Under the pieces are notes generated by a model. The model was not told where the DNA came from. It saw only the letters and a list, made by a program, of their open reading frames with translations, and searched no databases. A stretch of DNA of 64,000 nucleotides, taken from assembly GCA_018435665.1 (NCBI GenBank), contig JAHDND010000013.1, positions 20,183-84,182 of the forward strand, in the 5' to 3' direction. Source of the DNA: Candidatus Thiosymbion sp. (GTDB taxonomy: Bacteria > Pseudomonadota > Gammaproteobacteria > Chromatiales > Chromatiaceae). Made by a program: the position numbers and the translations under genes. Of this stretch, positions 16,627 to 26,083 are shown in pieces (position 1 is the stretch's first letter; each line of letters begins with the position of its first letter).

Positions 16627-19600
16627 AATCCCTTTTACGGCTCTTAGGGACGCGCTGGTTCCTGACCCTGCTGGGGACCAGCGCCCTTGGGCTTCTGGTC
16701 TGGGTGCTGGGGCCCCTGGTCGGTTTCGCCGGCCGGGAGCCCCTGACCAGCCCCACCAGCCGGGCACTGGTCATCGGCGTCCTCTTCGGCCTCTGGGCCC
16801 TGGTGCATCTGGTCGCGGCCCTGCGCGCGCGCCTGCGCAATCGTCGCCTCCTGGATCAACTCGCCGCACGGCCAGCCCCCGAGCCGGATCCGGCCAAGGT
16901 GGCGAGCGAGGAGGAATTGCGAACCCTGCGCGAACGCTTCGAGACCGCCCTCACCACCCTGAAGGGCGCCGGCTTCCGGCACCGGCTGGGAGGGCGCTGG
17001 CTCTACCAGCTCCCCTGGTATCTCGTCATCGGACCACCCGGCTGCGGCAAGACCACCGCCCTCATCAACTCAGGCCTCCGTTTCCCCCTCGCCGAAAGGC
17101 TGGGGGCAGATGCCATCCAGGGCGTCGGCGGAACGCGCAATTGTGACTGGTGGTTCACCGATGAAGCGGTGCTGATCGACACCGCCGGGCGCTATACCAC
17201 CCAGGACAGTTATGAGCAGGTCGACAGCGCGGCCTGGCAAGGCTTTCTGGCCTTGCTGAAGAAATACCGACCGCGCCGCCCCCTCAACGGCGTCCTGGTG
17301 GCGGTGAGTCTGGCGGATCTGATCCGGCAGAACCCGGGCGAGGTTACCGCCATGGCGCGGGCCATCCGGCAGCGGGTCCAGGAACTGTGCCAGACCTTTG
17401 GCATCGCCATCCCGGTCTATCTGGTCTTCATGAAGGCCGATCTCATCGCGGGCTTCATGGAATTCTTCGCCGACCTGAACAAGGAAGGGCGCGAACAGGT
17501 CTGGGGATTCACCTTTCCCTACGACCCCGACCAGCCCGCGGCGACGGCCCTTGCCAGCTTCCGCCAGGAGTTCACGGCACTGGCGACCCGGCTCGACCAG
17601 CGGCTCCTGACGCGCCTGGAGACCGAACGCGAGCCGGGGAAGCGCGGCCTCGTCTTCAGCTTCCCCCGCCAGTTCCACGCCCTTGCCGACACCCTCGAAC
17701 AATTCGTGCGGGACAGCTTCGCGCCCTCACGCTTCGAGATCCATCCCCTGCTCCGTGGCGTCTACTTCACCAGTGGCACCCAAACCGGCACGCCCATCGA
17801 CCGGGTGCTCAGCGCCTTCGCGGACCAATTCGGGTTCGCCCGGCAAGGTCTCCCGCCCTTCAAGGGGACGGGCAAGAGCTTTTTCCTCACCCGGCTGCTG
17901 CGTGACCTGGTCTTTGTCGAGGCGAACCTGGCGGGACTCAATCCGCGCCTGGAACGGCGACGCTATTGGCTGCGGCTTGGGACCTACGCTGGTCTCCTGG
18001 CCGCGGTCGCGATCACCGCCACGGCCTGGACCACCAGCTATTTCCGGAATCTGGACTATGTCGATGCCGTGTCCCAACGGCTGGTGGAGATCGAGGCGCT
18101 CATCGATGCCCTGCCGGTCGAGGAACGCAACCCCATCGGTCTCCTGCCGCTCCTGGATGCGGCCCGCACCATTCCCGGTGGCTTCGCGGACCGGGGGCAA
18201 CCCATCCCCCTCACCCTCGGGCTCGGCCTCTACCAGGGTCACAAACTGGGCTCCCAGGCCGAGCGTGCCTATGCCCGTATACTCGCCAAGGCCCTGCTGC
18301 CAAGGGTCATGTTGCGCCTGGAGGAGCAGATCCGGGAGGCCGGTGGAGATCCGGACTATCTTTACGATGCCCTGCGGGTCTATCTGATGCTCGAGGATGA
18401 CGCCCATTATGACGCCGAGGCCATCCAGTACTGGGTCGGACGCGACTGGCAGCGCAACCTCCCCCGGGAGACGACCACCGAGCAGCAGGAAGCCCTGCGG
18501 GATCATCTCGCCGCCCTCTTCGCCCGGCGCCCCCTGAATCTCCCCCTGGCCCTGGATGGGAAACGGGTCGCCGAGGCCCGGGAGATCCTGAACCGCACCC
18601 CTCCCGCGGAGCGGATCTACGCCCGCCTCAAGGCCGAGGGCGTCGGGGCGGATCTGCCCGATTTCAGGATCACCGACGCCAGTGGCGACTTTGCGAAGCT
18701 GGTGTTCGCCCGCCGCAGCGGTCGACCGCTCAACGAAGGGGTGCCAGCCCTCTATACCTACGAGGGCTACCACCAGGGGTTCGCCAGGACGAGCCGCCGG
18801 TTGATCCAGGCCAATGCCGAGGAGGCCTGGGTCCTGGGTACGGGGCCCGCCCTGCGGGTGACTCCCGATGCCGACACGCTCCTCGCGGAGGTGCGTGAAC
18901 GCTATCTGGACGATTACATTAAGGAATGGGACCTGCTCCTGAATGACCTGGAGCTGGTGGCGGTCCGCGATCTCCACCATGCCGCGGAAATGGCCCGGAT
19001 CCTGGCCGACCCTGAGGTTTCGCCCCTCAACCGCTTGCTGGTCGCCATTGCCCGCCAGACCGAGCTCGACCGGCCCGCCGGGGAGGCCGCGGGCCAGGGC
19101 CCCGGCAAGGCCCTGGAGGGCTTTCGTCAGCGGGTGGAACGCTACTTCGGGGAAGAGAAGTCCCTGGTTCCCGCGGGAGAGGGACCCGAGGCCCGGGTCA
19201 CCCACCATTTCGCCTGGCTGCATGACCTGGTCAGAGGCGATGACAAACGCAAGGCCCCCATGGAACGGATCCTGTTGGCCCTGGGCCAATTGCAGCTTCA
19301 CCTCAACTCGGTGGCCGCCGCCGCATCCACGGGTCGCGGCCAACTGGTGGTGGACGAAAGCGCCGAGCTCCGCGACGCCAGAACCTTCGCCACCCAACTG
19401 CCGCCCCCCCTCAACGGCTGGATCGGCACCCTCTCCCAGGACAGCGCCAACATCGTCGCCGGGGGCTCCCGGGCGCAGCTCAACAATATCTGGACGGCCG
19501 AGATCCTGCCCTTCTGTCGCGAGGCGATCCATGATCGCTATCCCTTAGTGGCCGACAGCAGCCGGGAGACGACCCTCCACGATTTCGGCCGGGTCTTCGC

Positions 19601-20165
19601 CCCCGGGGGGCTGATCGAGACCTTCTTCAAGACCCACCTCAGCCCGATCGTCGATACGGCCCAAGCCACCTGGCGCTGGAGCGACGCCAACCTGGGCATC
19701 CCCAACGCGGTGCTGGAACAATTCCAGCGCGCCGCCATCATCCGCGAGGCCTTTTTCACCACGGGGGGTCCCACCCCGGTCGTCGAGTTCGAGCTCCAGC
19801 CCCAGGCCCTGGACCCCCGGGTCGATCAGCTCATCCTCGACCTGGGCGGTCAGATCCTCGACTACCGCCACGGCCCCCTGCGCACCCAGCGCCTGCGCTG
19901 GCCACCACCGGAGGGGCCCTCACGGGTGCGCCTGGCCTTCACGGACGCCAGCGGCGGCGGCCCGAGCCTGATGGAGGAAGGGCCTTGGGCCTGGTTCCGG
20001 CTCCTGGACCGCTCCCGACTGACCCCGACCGATCAGCCGGAACGGTTCAAGCTCTCCTTCACCATCGCCGGTCTGTCGGCGCAATTCGAATTGCGGGCGA
20101 TCAGTGTCCGCAATCCCTTCAACCTGGCCGAACTGAGGGGTTTCCAATGCCCAGGGCGCCTCTGA
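16623..20165 (+). CDS. tssM: TssM (IcmF), T6SS inner-membrane component
   Basis: An 1180-residue protein of usual IcmF length. Two N-terminal transmembrane helices (about residues 10-35 and 48-68) precede a cytoplasmic NTPase-like domain with Walker A GPPGCGKTT at 137-145 and the IDTAGRYTTQDS motif. A third transmembrane helix (GLLAAVAITATAWTTSYF, about 450) leads into the long periplasmic region that contacts TssJ. The end shows the TssM C-terminal beta domain (WPWPPEG-like and RNPFNLAELRGFQCP). It bridges both membranes in the secretion machine. An intact Walker A suggests nucleotide binding. Its last 19 bases overlap tagF. Confidence 0.96.
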   Translation: MKSLLRLLGTRWFLTLLGTSALGLLVWVLGPLVGFAGREPLTSPTSRALVIGVLFGLWALVHLVAALRARLRNRRLLDQLAARPAPEPDPAKVASEEELRTLRERFETALTTLKGAGFRHRLGGRWLYQLPWYLVIGPPGCGKTTALINSGLRFPLAERLGADAIQGVGGTRNCDWWFTDEAVLIDTAGRYTTQDSYEQVDSAAWQGFLALLKKYRPRRPLNGVLVAVSLADLIRQNPGEVTAMARAIRQRVQELCQTFGIAIPVYLVFMKADLIAGFMEFFADLNKEGREQVWGFTFPYDPDQPAATALASFRQEFTALATRLDQRLLTRLETEREPGKRGLVFSFPRQFHALADTLEQFVRDSFAPSRFEIHPLLRGVYFTSGTQTGTPIDRVLSAFADQFGFARQGLPPFKGTGKSFFLTRLLRDLVFVEANLAGLNPRLERRRYWLRLGTYAGLLAAVAITATAWTTSYFRNLDYVDAVSQRLVEIEALIDALPVEERNPIGLLPLLDAARTIPGGFADRGQPIPLTLGLGLYQGHKLGSQAERAYARILAKALLPRVMLRLEEQIREAGGDPDYLYDALRVYLMLEDDAHYDAEAIQYWVGRDWQRNLPRETTTEQQEALRDHLAALFARRPLNLPLALDGKRVAEAREILNRTPPAERIYARLKAEGVGADLPDFRITDASGDFAKLVFARRSGRPLNEGVPALYTYEGYHQGFARTSRRLIQANAEEAWVLGTGPALRVTPDADTLLAEVRERYLDDYIKEWDLLLNDLELVAVRDLHHAAEMARILADPEVSPLNRLLVAIARQTELDRPAGEAAGQGPGKALEGFRQRVERYFGEEKSLVPAGEGPEARVTHHFAWLHDLVRGDDKRKAPMERILLALGQLQLHLNSVAAAASTGRGQLVVDESAELRDARTFATQLPPPLNGWIGTLSQDSANIVAGGSRAQLNNIWTAEILPFCREAIHDRYPLVADSSRETTLHDFGRVFAPGGLIETFFKTHLSPIVDTAQATWRWSDANLGIPNAVLEQFQRAAIIREAFFTTGGPTPVVEFELQPQALDPRVDQLILDLGGQILDYRHGPLRTQRLRWPPPEGPSRVRLAFTDASGGGPSLMEEGPWAWFRLLDRSRLTPTDQPERFKLSFTIAGLSAQFELRAISVRNPFNLAELRGFQCPGRL

Positions 20166-20956
20166 GCCACGAGATGGGTAACGAGATCACTCGCAAGAGA
20201 GTTCGCGAGATGGCGCCGGCGGTCGGGTTTTACGGCAAGCTGCCACATCTGGGTGACTTCGTCACCCGCCGCCTCCCCCCCGACTTTGTCCGCCCCTGGG
20301 ATCTATGGCTGCAGGAATCCCTGGGGACGAGCCAGGCCCAATTGGGCGACGACTGGCTGGGGATCTATCTCACCAGCCCCCTATGGCGCTTCGTGCTGAC
20401 CGCCGGTATCGTTGGCCAGTCCCCTTGGGCCGGCGTCCTCATGCCCAGCGTGGATCGCGTCGGTCGTTATTTCCCCCTCACCCTGGCCTGCCCACTGGCG
20501 GACGGCGTCAATCCATTGCTCCTGCTAGGCAAAACCGACTGGTTCGAGGGGCTGGAGGCAGTGATGTTGTCCGGCCTTGAGGAGTCAAGTTCACTCCTGG
20601 CCTTCGACACCCGGGTACTGGGGCTTGAGGAACCGCCCACCACCCAGTTGCCCGCCTGGCAAAGGAATACGACGGTTCCGACCAGATCCAACGCTTGGCG
20701 GGTGCCGGCGGCTTCACCCGCCGCCTTGGAAGGGCATTGCGCCTTTCTGCTCTCTTTGGCCCTGGAACAAGTCTTTTGTGCCTTCAGCCTCTGGTGGACC
20801 AATGGATCCGAGCGCGTTCCCCCCTCGGGTCTGATCTGCCAGGGTTTGCCACCCCCCGACGGCTTCAGCGCCCTGCTTGCGGGGAACTGGGGGGAATCAG
20901 GCTGGCGGGACTTTGCCCCACAGCCCCCGTCAACGCCCGCTGAGACAGCAGGATGA
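20147..20956 (+). CDS. tagF: TagF, T6SS-associated regulator
   Basis: A 269-residue protein with the TagF signature GFYGKLPHLGDFVTRRLP followed by WDLWLQESL, SPLWRFVLTAGIVG and GVLMPSVDRVGRYFPL. TagF proteins act as post-translational repressors of T6SS firing, acting with or parallel to the PpkA/PppA pathway. GAGGGG six bases before ATG 20147 supports this start, which overlaps the tssM end by 19 bases. ATG 20210, just before the conserved domain, is an alternative. The gene ends in an ATGA overlap with the phosphatase gene, matching the common tagF-pppA arrangement; in some species the two are fused. Confidence 0.93.
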   Translation: MPRAPLSHEMGNEITRKRVREMAPAVGFYGKLPHLGDFVTRRLPPDFVRPWDLWLQESLGTSQAQLGDDWLGIYLTSPLWRFVLTAGIVGQSPWAGVLMPSVDRVGRYFPLTLACPLADGVNPLLLLGKTDWFEGLEAVMLSGLEESSSLLAFDTRVLGLEEPPTTQLPAWQRNTTVPTRSNAWRVPAASPAALEGHCAFLLSLALEQVFCAFSLWWTNGSERVPPSGLICQGLPPPDGFSALLAGNWGESGWRDFAPQPPSTPAETAG

Positions 20957-21687
20957 GCCCGGGCGCACCCCCCTTTCGCTGGCGTTCTGGCGGAGCGACG
21001 GATACCGGCAGGATCCGCCAGCTTAATCAGGACGCCTTCCTGGATCGGCCGGATCTTGGCCTGTGGGCGGTCGCCGACGGCATGGGAGGCCATAGCGCGG
21101 GCGAAAGGGCAAGTCATTTATTGGTCGAGCAGCTGGGAAGACTGGGTCATCCTACCTTGCTGGGTACGGCGGTCGAGGCGATTCGCGGGACCCTGAGGGA
21201 GGTCAATGGACAACTCCTGAAGGAGGCGCGGGAGCTTGGCGGGGATCTGATCGGATCGACCATCGTCGTCCTCACCGCGGTGGGGGACCATTGCGCCATT
21301 CTCTGGGTCGGTGACAGTCGTGCCTACCGGCTGCGCCAGGGGCAGCTGGCCCAACTGACCACGGATCACACCCAAGTGCAGCTCATGGTCGCCCAGGGCC
21401 TCCTGACACCCGAGCAGGCCAGGCACCATCCCTGGGCCAACGTGCTGGCCCGGGCGATTGGTGGCGATGCCGCGTTGCGGGTGGATTATCACCTCGAGGC
21501 CCTGCTGGACGGCGATCGCTTCCTCCTGTGCAGTGACGGCCTGGACAAGGAACTCGAACCCGCGCAAATCGAGCCAATCCTCGGGAGCTCGCAACCCACC
21601 CCGACCGCGCAGGCCTTGGTCGCCTCGGCCCGAACCGCCGGCGGCAGGGATAATATTACCGCCCTGGTGGTGGATTTTTATCGTTAG
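20953..21687 (+). CDS. pppA: PppA, PP2C-type T6SS phosphatase
   Basis: A 244-residue PP2C-family Ser/Thr phosphatase: RQLNQDAFL, VADGMGGHSAGE, GSTIVVLTAVGDHCAILWVGDSRAY, LCSDGLDKEL and GGRDNITALVV carry the metal-binding Asp residues of the family. It should remove phosphate from TagH or the FHA-transglycosylase and so reverse PpkA. Start ATG overlaps the tagF stop (ATGA, 20953-20956). It ends the T6SS operon; the next gene is convergent and a dispersed repeat copy follows the stop. Confidence 0.94.
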   Translation: MSPGAPPFRWRSGGATDTGRIRQLNQDAFLDRPDLGLWAVADGMGGHSAGERASHLLVEQLGRLGHPTLLGTAVEAIRGTLREVNGQLLKEARELGGDLIGSTIVVLTAVGDHCAILWVGDSRAYRLRQGQLAQLTTDHTQVQLMVAQGLLTPEQARHHPWANVLARAIGGDAALRVDYHLEALLDGDRFLLCSDGLDKELEPAQIEPILGSSQPTPTAQALVASARTAGGRDNITALVVDFYR

Positions 21688-21710
21688 ACAGCGTCCAGCT
21701 TCCGTACCCA

Positions 21711-21755
21711 TCGCATTCAGTTTTCGGCCTCGACAGGGAGGATCGGGATAACCGA
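21711..21755. repeat. Dispersed palindromic repeat, copy b
   Basis: Left-end type: CATTCAGTTTTCGG followed by CCTCGACAGGGAGG, matching the copy at 39936 (TTTTCGGCCTTGATGGGGAGG-like) and the reversed copy near 37888. A second arm ACCGAAATGCTGATGG closes an imperfect palindrome. It lies between convergent genes. Confidence 0.65.
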
Positions 21756-21773
21756 AATGCTGATGGCCTGCCG

Positions 21774-22427
21774 TCAGTGGCCAGTGAGGGTAGTGGGCGC
21801 ATTCCAGGGCAGGCTGATGATGCCATCGCGCACGAAACCAGAGGGCTGACCGAGTTCGTCGTAACGCAGACAGCGGCCGGCCTGAAACTGAAAGTCGCCG
21901 ATATAGCGGTGGGAGACCTTGCGCCGCAGATGGTCGGCCAGGTCGAGCCCAAGAAAGTGGCAGACCAGGGCGCGGATCACCCCGGCATGAGCGACCAGTA
22001 GCAGGGTCCGCTCCGGGTGCCTGGCGGCGAGCTTTTGCACCTGGGCCTGACTACGGGCCTGCATCTGGCGAAAACTTTCGCCCCCGGGAAAGACGTAGTC
22101 CGGGTCCGTCTTGAACTGGGGATAAGCGGTGCAGGCACTATCCTTATCGAGATCGAAGAGTTCCCCATAGTTGACCTCGTTGAAGGCCAGGTGGCTCTCC
22201 ACCCCCGCCAGTCCCCGGCGCCGGGCGAAGTAGCGGGCGGTTTCCCGGGCCCGACCGAGGTCGCTGGAGAGGATGGCGTCGATGACCAGGTGATGCTGCT
22301 CCAGAGACTGATCGACCAGGCGCAGATCTTCCTCCCAGTTCTGGGCCGGGGGGGCATCGCCCCAGCCCATGATGCGTCGCGCCTCGTTGCTCTGGGTGCG
22401 GAAATGGCGGACCAGGATCAGACGCAT
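21774..22427 (-). CDS. Histidine phosphatase family protein
   Basis: A 217-residue protein. The N-terminal LILVRHFRTQSNEARRIMGW carries the catalytic RH motif (with RHF in place of the common RHG). The second catalytic His is in LLLVAHAGVIRALVCHFLG, and FNEVNYGELFD matches the family's acidic region. Family members remove phosphate from proteins or small molecules. It is the last gene of a four-gene minus-strand unit behind a histidine kinase and a response regulator, 18 bases downstream of the latter. A SixA-like role on a phosphohistidine is possible, but SixA proteins are smaller; sugar phosphate substrates are equally possible. GGGGGAG upstream supports the start. Confidence 0.82.
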   Translation of the reverse strand: MRLILVRHFRTQSNEARRIMGWGDAPPAQNWEEDLRLVDQSLEQHHLVIDAILSSDLGRARETARYFARRRGLAGVESHLAFNEVNYGELFDLDKDSACTAYPQFKTDPDYVFPGGESFRQMQARSQAQVQKLAARHPERTLLLVAHAGVIRALVCHFLGLDLADHLRRKVSHRYIGDFQFQAGRCLRYDELGQPSGFVRDGIISLPWNAPTTLTGH

Positions 22428-22445
22428 GCGTGGCTCCCCCCGCCC

Positions 22446-22871
22446 TCATTCAGCCGTCAGGCTGAACAAATCGTCGATCACCGTCTGGATGGCCGTGGTG
22501 AACTGCTCGAAGGAGTGCGGCTTGACGATGTAATCCTCCACCTCGTAGCGGAAGGCGGCGGCGCGGTCATTAGGCTCGTTGGACGAGGTCAGGACGATCA
22601 CCCGCAGATCCCGCAGGGCCGGGTCCGCCCGCAGGGCCTTGAGGAACTCGATCCCGCTCATGCGCGGCAGGTTGAGATCCAGCAGGATCAGTTCCGGACG
22701 GGACGGAAGCCGGACCTGGTCCTCGCCCCGCAACAGCGCCAGGGCCTCGGTGGCGGTGCGGGCCACATGCAGGGGGATGCTGATCGCGCGGCGTTTGAGG
22801 GCACGCTGCACCGTCATGACATCGACGCGATCATCCTCCACGAGCAGGATGCCGCCGCTGGGGTCACTCAT
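22446..22871 (-). CDS. Single-domain response regulator (Rcp1/CheY-like)
   Basis: A 141-residue receiver with no output domain: acidic pair in ILLVEDDRVD (Asp13, Asp14), phosphoacceptor Asp65 in LILLDLNLPRMSG, then VIVLTSS and DYIVKPHS with the conserved Lys. The long NLPRMSGIEFLKALRAD pattern is typical of regulators paired with phytochrome-like or CHASE kinases (Rcp1 type). Its start overlaps the kinase stop as ATGA, so it is the probable cognate partner. Output must come from protein contact and not from DNA binding. Confidence 0.9.
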   Translation of the reverse strand: MSDPSGGILLVEDDRVDVMTVQRALKRRAISIPLHVARTATEALALLRGEDQVRLPSRPELILLDLNLPRMSGIEFLKALRADPALRDLRVIVLTSSNEPNDRAAAFRYEVEDYIVKPHSFEQFTTAIQTVIDDLFSLTAE

Positions 22872-24877
22872 CTCGATGCCTCTCGTTGGGTAGTTACCTG
22901 GTCGTCGCCGTCTTCCGCGGCTGGTTCCTGCCGTGGCCAGGAAAACACGAACCGGCAGCCACGCCGGCCGCCCTGCCCGAGGTCGGCGTCCTCGACGTAA
23001 ATGGTTCCACCATGCTCTTCCACCAGCTTCTTGACCAAGGCCAGGCCGATACCGGTATTGACGCCGTAGTCCTTGACCGCCAGGGTCTGGAACATGAGAA
23101 AAATCTTGTGGCGGAACTCGAGGGGGATGCCGGGGCCGTCATCCGTGACGCTGAACACCCAGCGTTCCCCTTCCTCGCGACCGCAGACCGTAACCAGGCC
23201 CTCGTCGCGATCATGATGGCGAATGGCGTTGGCAATGAGATTGGCGAAGACCTGGGACAGGTGGAGCCGGTCCGTGCGCAGCACCGGCAGTTCTGGGCCA
23301 AGCTTCACCCGGAAGCCCCGCGGGGGATCCAGGGAATCCACGACCTCCCGCACCAGCAGACCGACATCCACCGTCTCCAGGCTCCCCGCCGCCCGGCCGA
23401 TCCGGGAATAGGCCAGAAGCCCCTCGATGAGGGCATTCATCCGCGCCACCCGGTCGCGCAACAGGTCGAGCTGCTCCTGGGTCTCCGGGGTCAGCCGATC
23501 CTGCAGGTCCTCCTTGAGCCATTCGGAGAGATTGGCGATCCCGCGCAGGGGCGCCTTGAGGTCGTGGGAGGCGACGTAGGCGAATTGCTCCAGGTCCCGG
23601 GCCCGCCGTTCCGATTCGAAGGTACGCCGCTCCACCCGTTGTTCCAGGGTGACATTGAGATAGTGCAAGGCCTCTTCCGCCCGGCGCCGCTCGGCGATCT
23701 CCTTGTTCAGGGCCTCATTGGAACGGGACAGTTCCAGCGTCCGCTCCGCCACCAGCCGCCGCACCTGGCGATCCCGGCCGATCAGGGCGAAGAGGTAGAT
23801 ACAGGTGAGGCAGGTGAAGGCCAGGCCCCCGATCAGGACCAGGGACCCGCCCCAACCCTCGGCGCTGAAGGCCCCCGGTACCGGCGCGCAGACCAGGGTC
23901 CAGGTCTGGTCCCCAACACGTATTTGGCCCTCGTAAGTCGCGGTGATGGGTTGGTCGTCCCCAGGCCAGGTCGCCGCGTCCCGGACCCGGGAGCGATGGA
24001 CATGGAACAACCGCCGCTCCCCGCCCTCCCCCTCGGCCCAAAAGGCGATATCCACCCCGCTGGGGCCCAGGCTGGCCAAGGCCTGATCGATGAGGGCGCC
24101 AAAGCGAAAGACGCCGACGGCAAAGCCGCGCACCTCCCGTTCCTCGATGGTGCCCGGTTCGAGATCGCTCTCCCCCGTCACGTCCAGCCCCTCCAGGTCC
24201 TCAACCCGGGAAAAGACCGGACGATAGACCGTGAAGCGCCCGCCCTCCGGTTTGTCGTCCTGGGCTTCCGGCTCACCGACCACCAGGGTCCGGCGCTCGA
24301 TCGCCAGATCAAGCAGTTCGAGCACCCGCGGCGCGGCGGCCAGATCAAGGCCCAGGAACGCGGTGTTTTCCGGATAGGGCTGGATGAAGAGGATGGGAAA
24401 GTGCACCGACCGCTCGGGGGCGAGGCGCCGCTCTCCGTTGGGGAGCGGGTCCTGAATCTGGAAGCGGGGGATGCCCAGGCGCACCTTGGCGGCGAAGTCC
24501 CGCCGCTCCTCCCGCGTCACCCGCGGCGCCCATTGCAGGGAGTGGATGGCGCGGTTGCGCTTGAGGGTCGGGGCGACGAACTCGCGGAACTGGCGCCGCG
24601 AAACCCGCGAGGCCGCATCGAAGAAGCCCCCCAGGTCCTGAACCAGACCCAGGGCGTAGTCCAGTTCCCGTTGCACCACTAGCAGCCGGTCCCGCGACGC
24701 CTCGGAGAAACTGGCAAAACGCCGCTGGTGCTCCAGTTCGCCGATGCGCGCCGAGACCAGCCAGGAGGCCAGAGCACCGAGCAGGGCAACCAGCAAGATT
24801 GGGGCATAGCTCCAGAGCAGGGCGGCGGGCGCCGCCGCCTGCCGCCCTGACCGCCAACGGCTGAGCAGCCAGGTCAC
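22868..24877 (-). CDS. CHASE-domain sensor histidine kinase
   Basis: A 669-residue membrane sensor. A first transmembrane helix (about residues 25-43) is followed by a periplasmic CHASE domain (FFDAASRVSRRQFREFV, IHSLQWAPRV, about 70-330) and a second helix (GGSLVLIGGLAFTCLTCIYLFAL, about 343-366). A coiled coil leads to HisKA with His438 in VASHDLKAPLRGI. The ATPase region has NLIANAIRHHD, VTDDGPGIP and GIGLALVKKLVEEHGG. CHASE domains sense small extracellular ligands; the ligand here is unknown. Both ends overlap neighbours by four bases (ATGA), so the kinase, the upstream P-loop kinase and the response regulator are coupled. Confidence 0.92.
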   Translation of the reverse strand: MTWLLSRWRSGRQAAAPAALLWSYAPILLVALLGALASWLVSARIGELEHQRRFASFSEASRDRLLVVQRELDYALGLVQDLGGFFDAASRVSRRQFREFVAPTLKRNRAIHSLQWAPRVTREERRDFAAKVRLGIPRFQIQDPLPNGERRLAPERSVHFPILFIQPYPENTAFLGLDLAAAPRVLELLDLAIERRTLVVGEPEAQDDKPEGGRFTVYRPVFSRVEDLEGLDVTGESDLEPGTIEEREVRGFAVGVFRFGALIDQALASLGPSGVDIAFWAEGEGGERRLFHVHRSRVRDAATWPGDDQPITATYEGQIRVGDQTWTLVCAPVPGAFSAEGWGGSLVLIGGLAFTCLTCIYLFALIGRDRQVRRLVAERTLELSRSNEALNKEIAERRRAEEALHYLNVTLEQRVERRTFESERRARDLEQFAYVASHDLKAPLRGIANLSEWLKEDLQDRLTPETQEQLDLLRDRVARMNALIEGLLAYSRIGRAAGSLETVDVGLLVREVVDSLDPPRGFRVKLGPELPVLRTDRLHLSQVFANLIANAIRHHDRDEGLVTVCGREEGERWVFSVTDDGPGIPLEFRHKIFLMFQTLAVKDYGVNTGIGLALVKKLVEEHGGTIYVEDADLGQGGRRGCRFVFSWPRQEPAAEDGDDQVTTQREASR

Positions 24878-26055
24878 CCCAGGGCCTCCTGATCGGGCGG
24901 GAAGCGCGCGGCGATGTGGCGCATGACCTCATCCATGACCTGGTTGATGGTTTCATCGAGTTCCCAGTTGACGATGACCGGGATATCCGCCCTTTCCGCC
25001 TGATCGACCATGAAGTTCTGCAGGGTCCAGATCTCGGACAGCATCTCGCGATGGCGCGCCGAGTCCCGGTCCGGGGCCTCCCGGCTGCGGCGCTGGAATT
25101 GCTCGTCCAGCCGGGCCCGGGTTGAAACCGCCAGGATCAGGGGGACCACCACCGCCTTCTCCCGAATCTCCGTCAGGTCGAGATGGGTCGGCAACACATG
25201 GACCCCATCGACGATGAGATCCGTCCGCTCCTTGACGGCCCGGGCGATCGTCGCCTCCAGGGCCACGCGCACCGTACCGAACTGGGCGAGAAACCCGGCG
25301 ATCACGGGGTCTTGCGAGCTCTTCCCGCCCCCCTCGACCCGGGGCAGGCCCCGCCAGGCATCGAAGCTGGAATAACTCAGGGTGGGGGCCACATGGGGCA
25401 CCAGGTAACAGCGGATGATCTCACGCATCAGGTCGGTGGACTGGGTGCGGACGATGTCGAGTAGATAGGCCAGCCGGGTTGCCACCGTACTCTTGCCGGC
25501 CCCGGTGGCCCCGCCAATGAGGATGACCAGGGGCAGGGCGCTATCGTTGAAACGGCAGCGGGAGAGGAAACGATTGGCGGCGGCCTTCATGCCCGCGCCC
25601 TTGAGGGTCGCGGAAATCATCTGGCGCAGTTCCTTGTGCCCGATCTGGACCAGACCCTGTTCGCGCAGGCTGGCATGGACCAGGGAGGCGCCGCGGGCGG
25701 CCATCGCGGGGCGGATGCCGCAGCCCTCCAGATGCCGGGCCAGGAAGCCGGTGGAGAAAGGTTCGACCCCCCCCGCGCGTTTGACCAGGACCCGATTGAT
25801 GCCACCGCCGGCATCATAGTCGACGCGAGCCTCGCTCCCCAGACGCCGCTCCACCTCCTCCCCGACCAGACGGCGCAGTTCCGCCGTCGTCAGGACCTCG
25901 GCATCCCCCACCAATTGATTACGCACCCGCTTGGCGATGGCGTAGGCCTCGGTAAAGGCCAGACCCGCGTCCACCAGTGACTGCACCAGGATCCCGCGCA
26001 GGAAGGGCACGCGTTCTCCGGACACCGACTCCACCATGAAGGCCTTGCTCGGCAT
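24874..26055 (-). CDS. ATP-cone plus P-loop kinase, 2-phosphoglycerate kinase-like
   Basis: A 393-residue protein. Residues about 1-90 resemble an ATP-cone regulatory domain (VPFLRGILVQSLVDAGLAFTEAY), and a related helical segment repeats near 95-165. A P-loop kinase follows with Walker A GATGAGKST (182-190), then RTQSTDLMREIIR and DLIVDGVHVLP. This resembles 2-phosphoglycerate kinases, known from archaea making cyclic 2,3-diphosphoglycerate, and bacterial homologues of unknown role. It heads the operon with a CHASE kinase, a response regulator and a histidine phosphatase. The substrate here cannot be told from sequence. Start ATG 26055 is the first good codon of the frame. Confidence 0.75.
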   Translation of the reverse strand: MPSKAFMVESVSGERVPFLRGILVQSLVDAGLAFTEAYAIAKRVRNQLVGDAEVLTTAELRRLVGEEVERRLGSEARVDYDAGGGINRVLVKRAGGVEPFSTGFLARHLEGCGIRPAMAARGASLVHASLREQGLVQIGHKELRQMISATLKGAGMKAAANRFLSRCRFNDSALPLVILIGGATGAGKSTVATRLAYLLDIVRTQSTDLMREIIRCYLVPHVAPTLSYSSFDAWRGLPRVEGGGKSSQDPVIAGFLAQFGTVRVALEATIARAVKERTDLIVDGVHVLPTHLDLTEIREKAVVVPLILAVSTRARLDEQFQRRSREAPDRDSARHREMLSEIWTLQNFMVDQAERADIPVIVNWELDETINQVMDEVMRHIAARFPPDQEALG

Positions 26056-26083
26056 GATGTGGGTTACCCTAAGCCGCCGGCGC

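Noticed and set aside
17727..19532. 601-residue minus-strand frame inside tssM
   Set aside because: Shadow of a well-conserved tssM; no ribosome site or motif.
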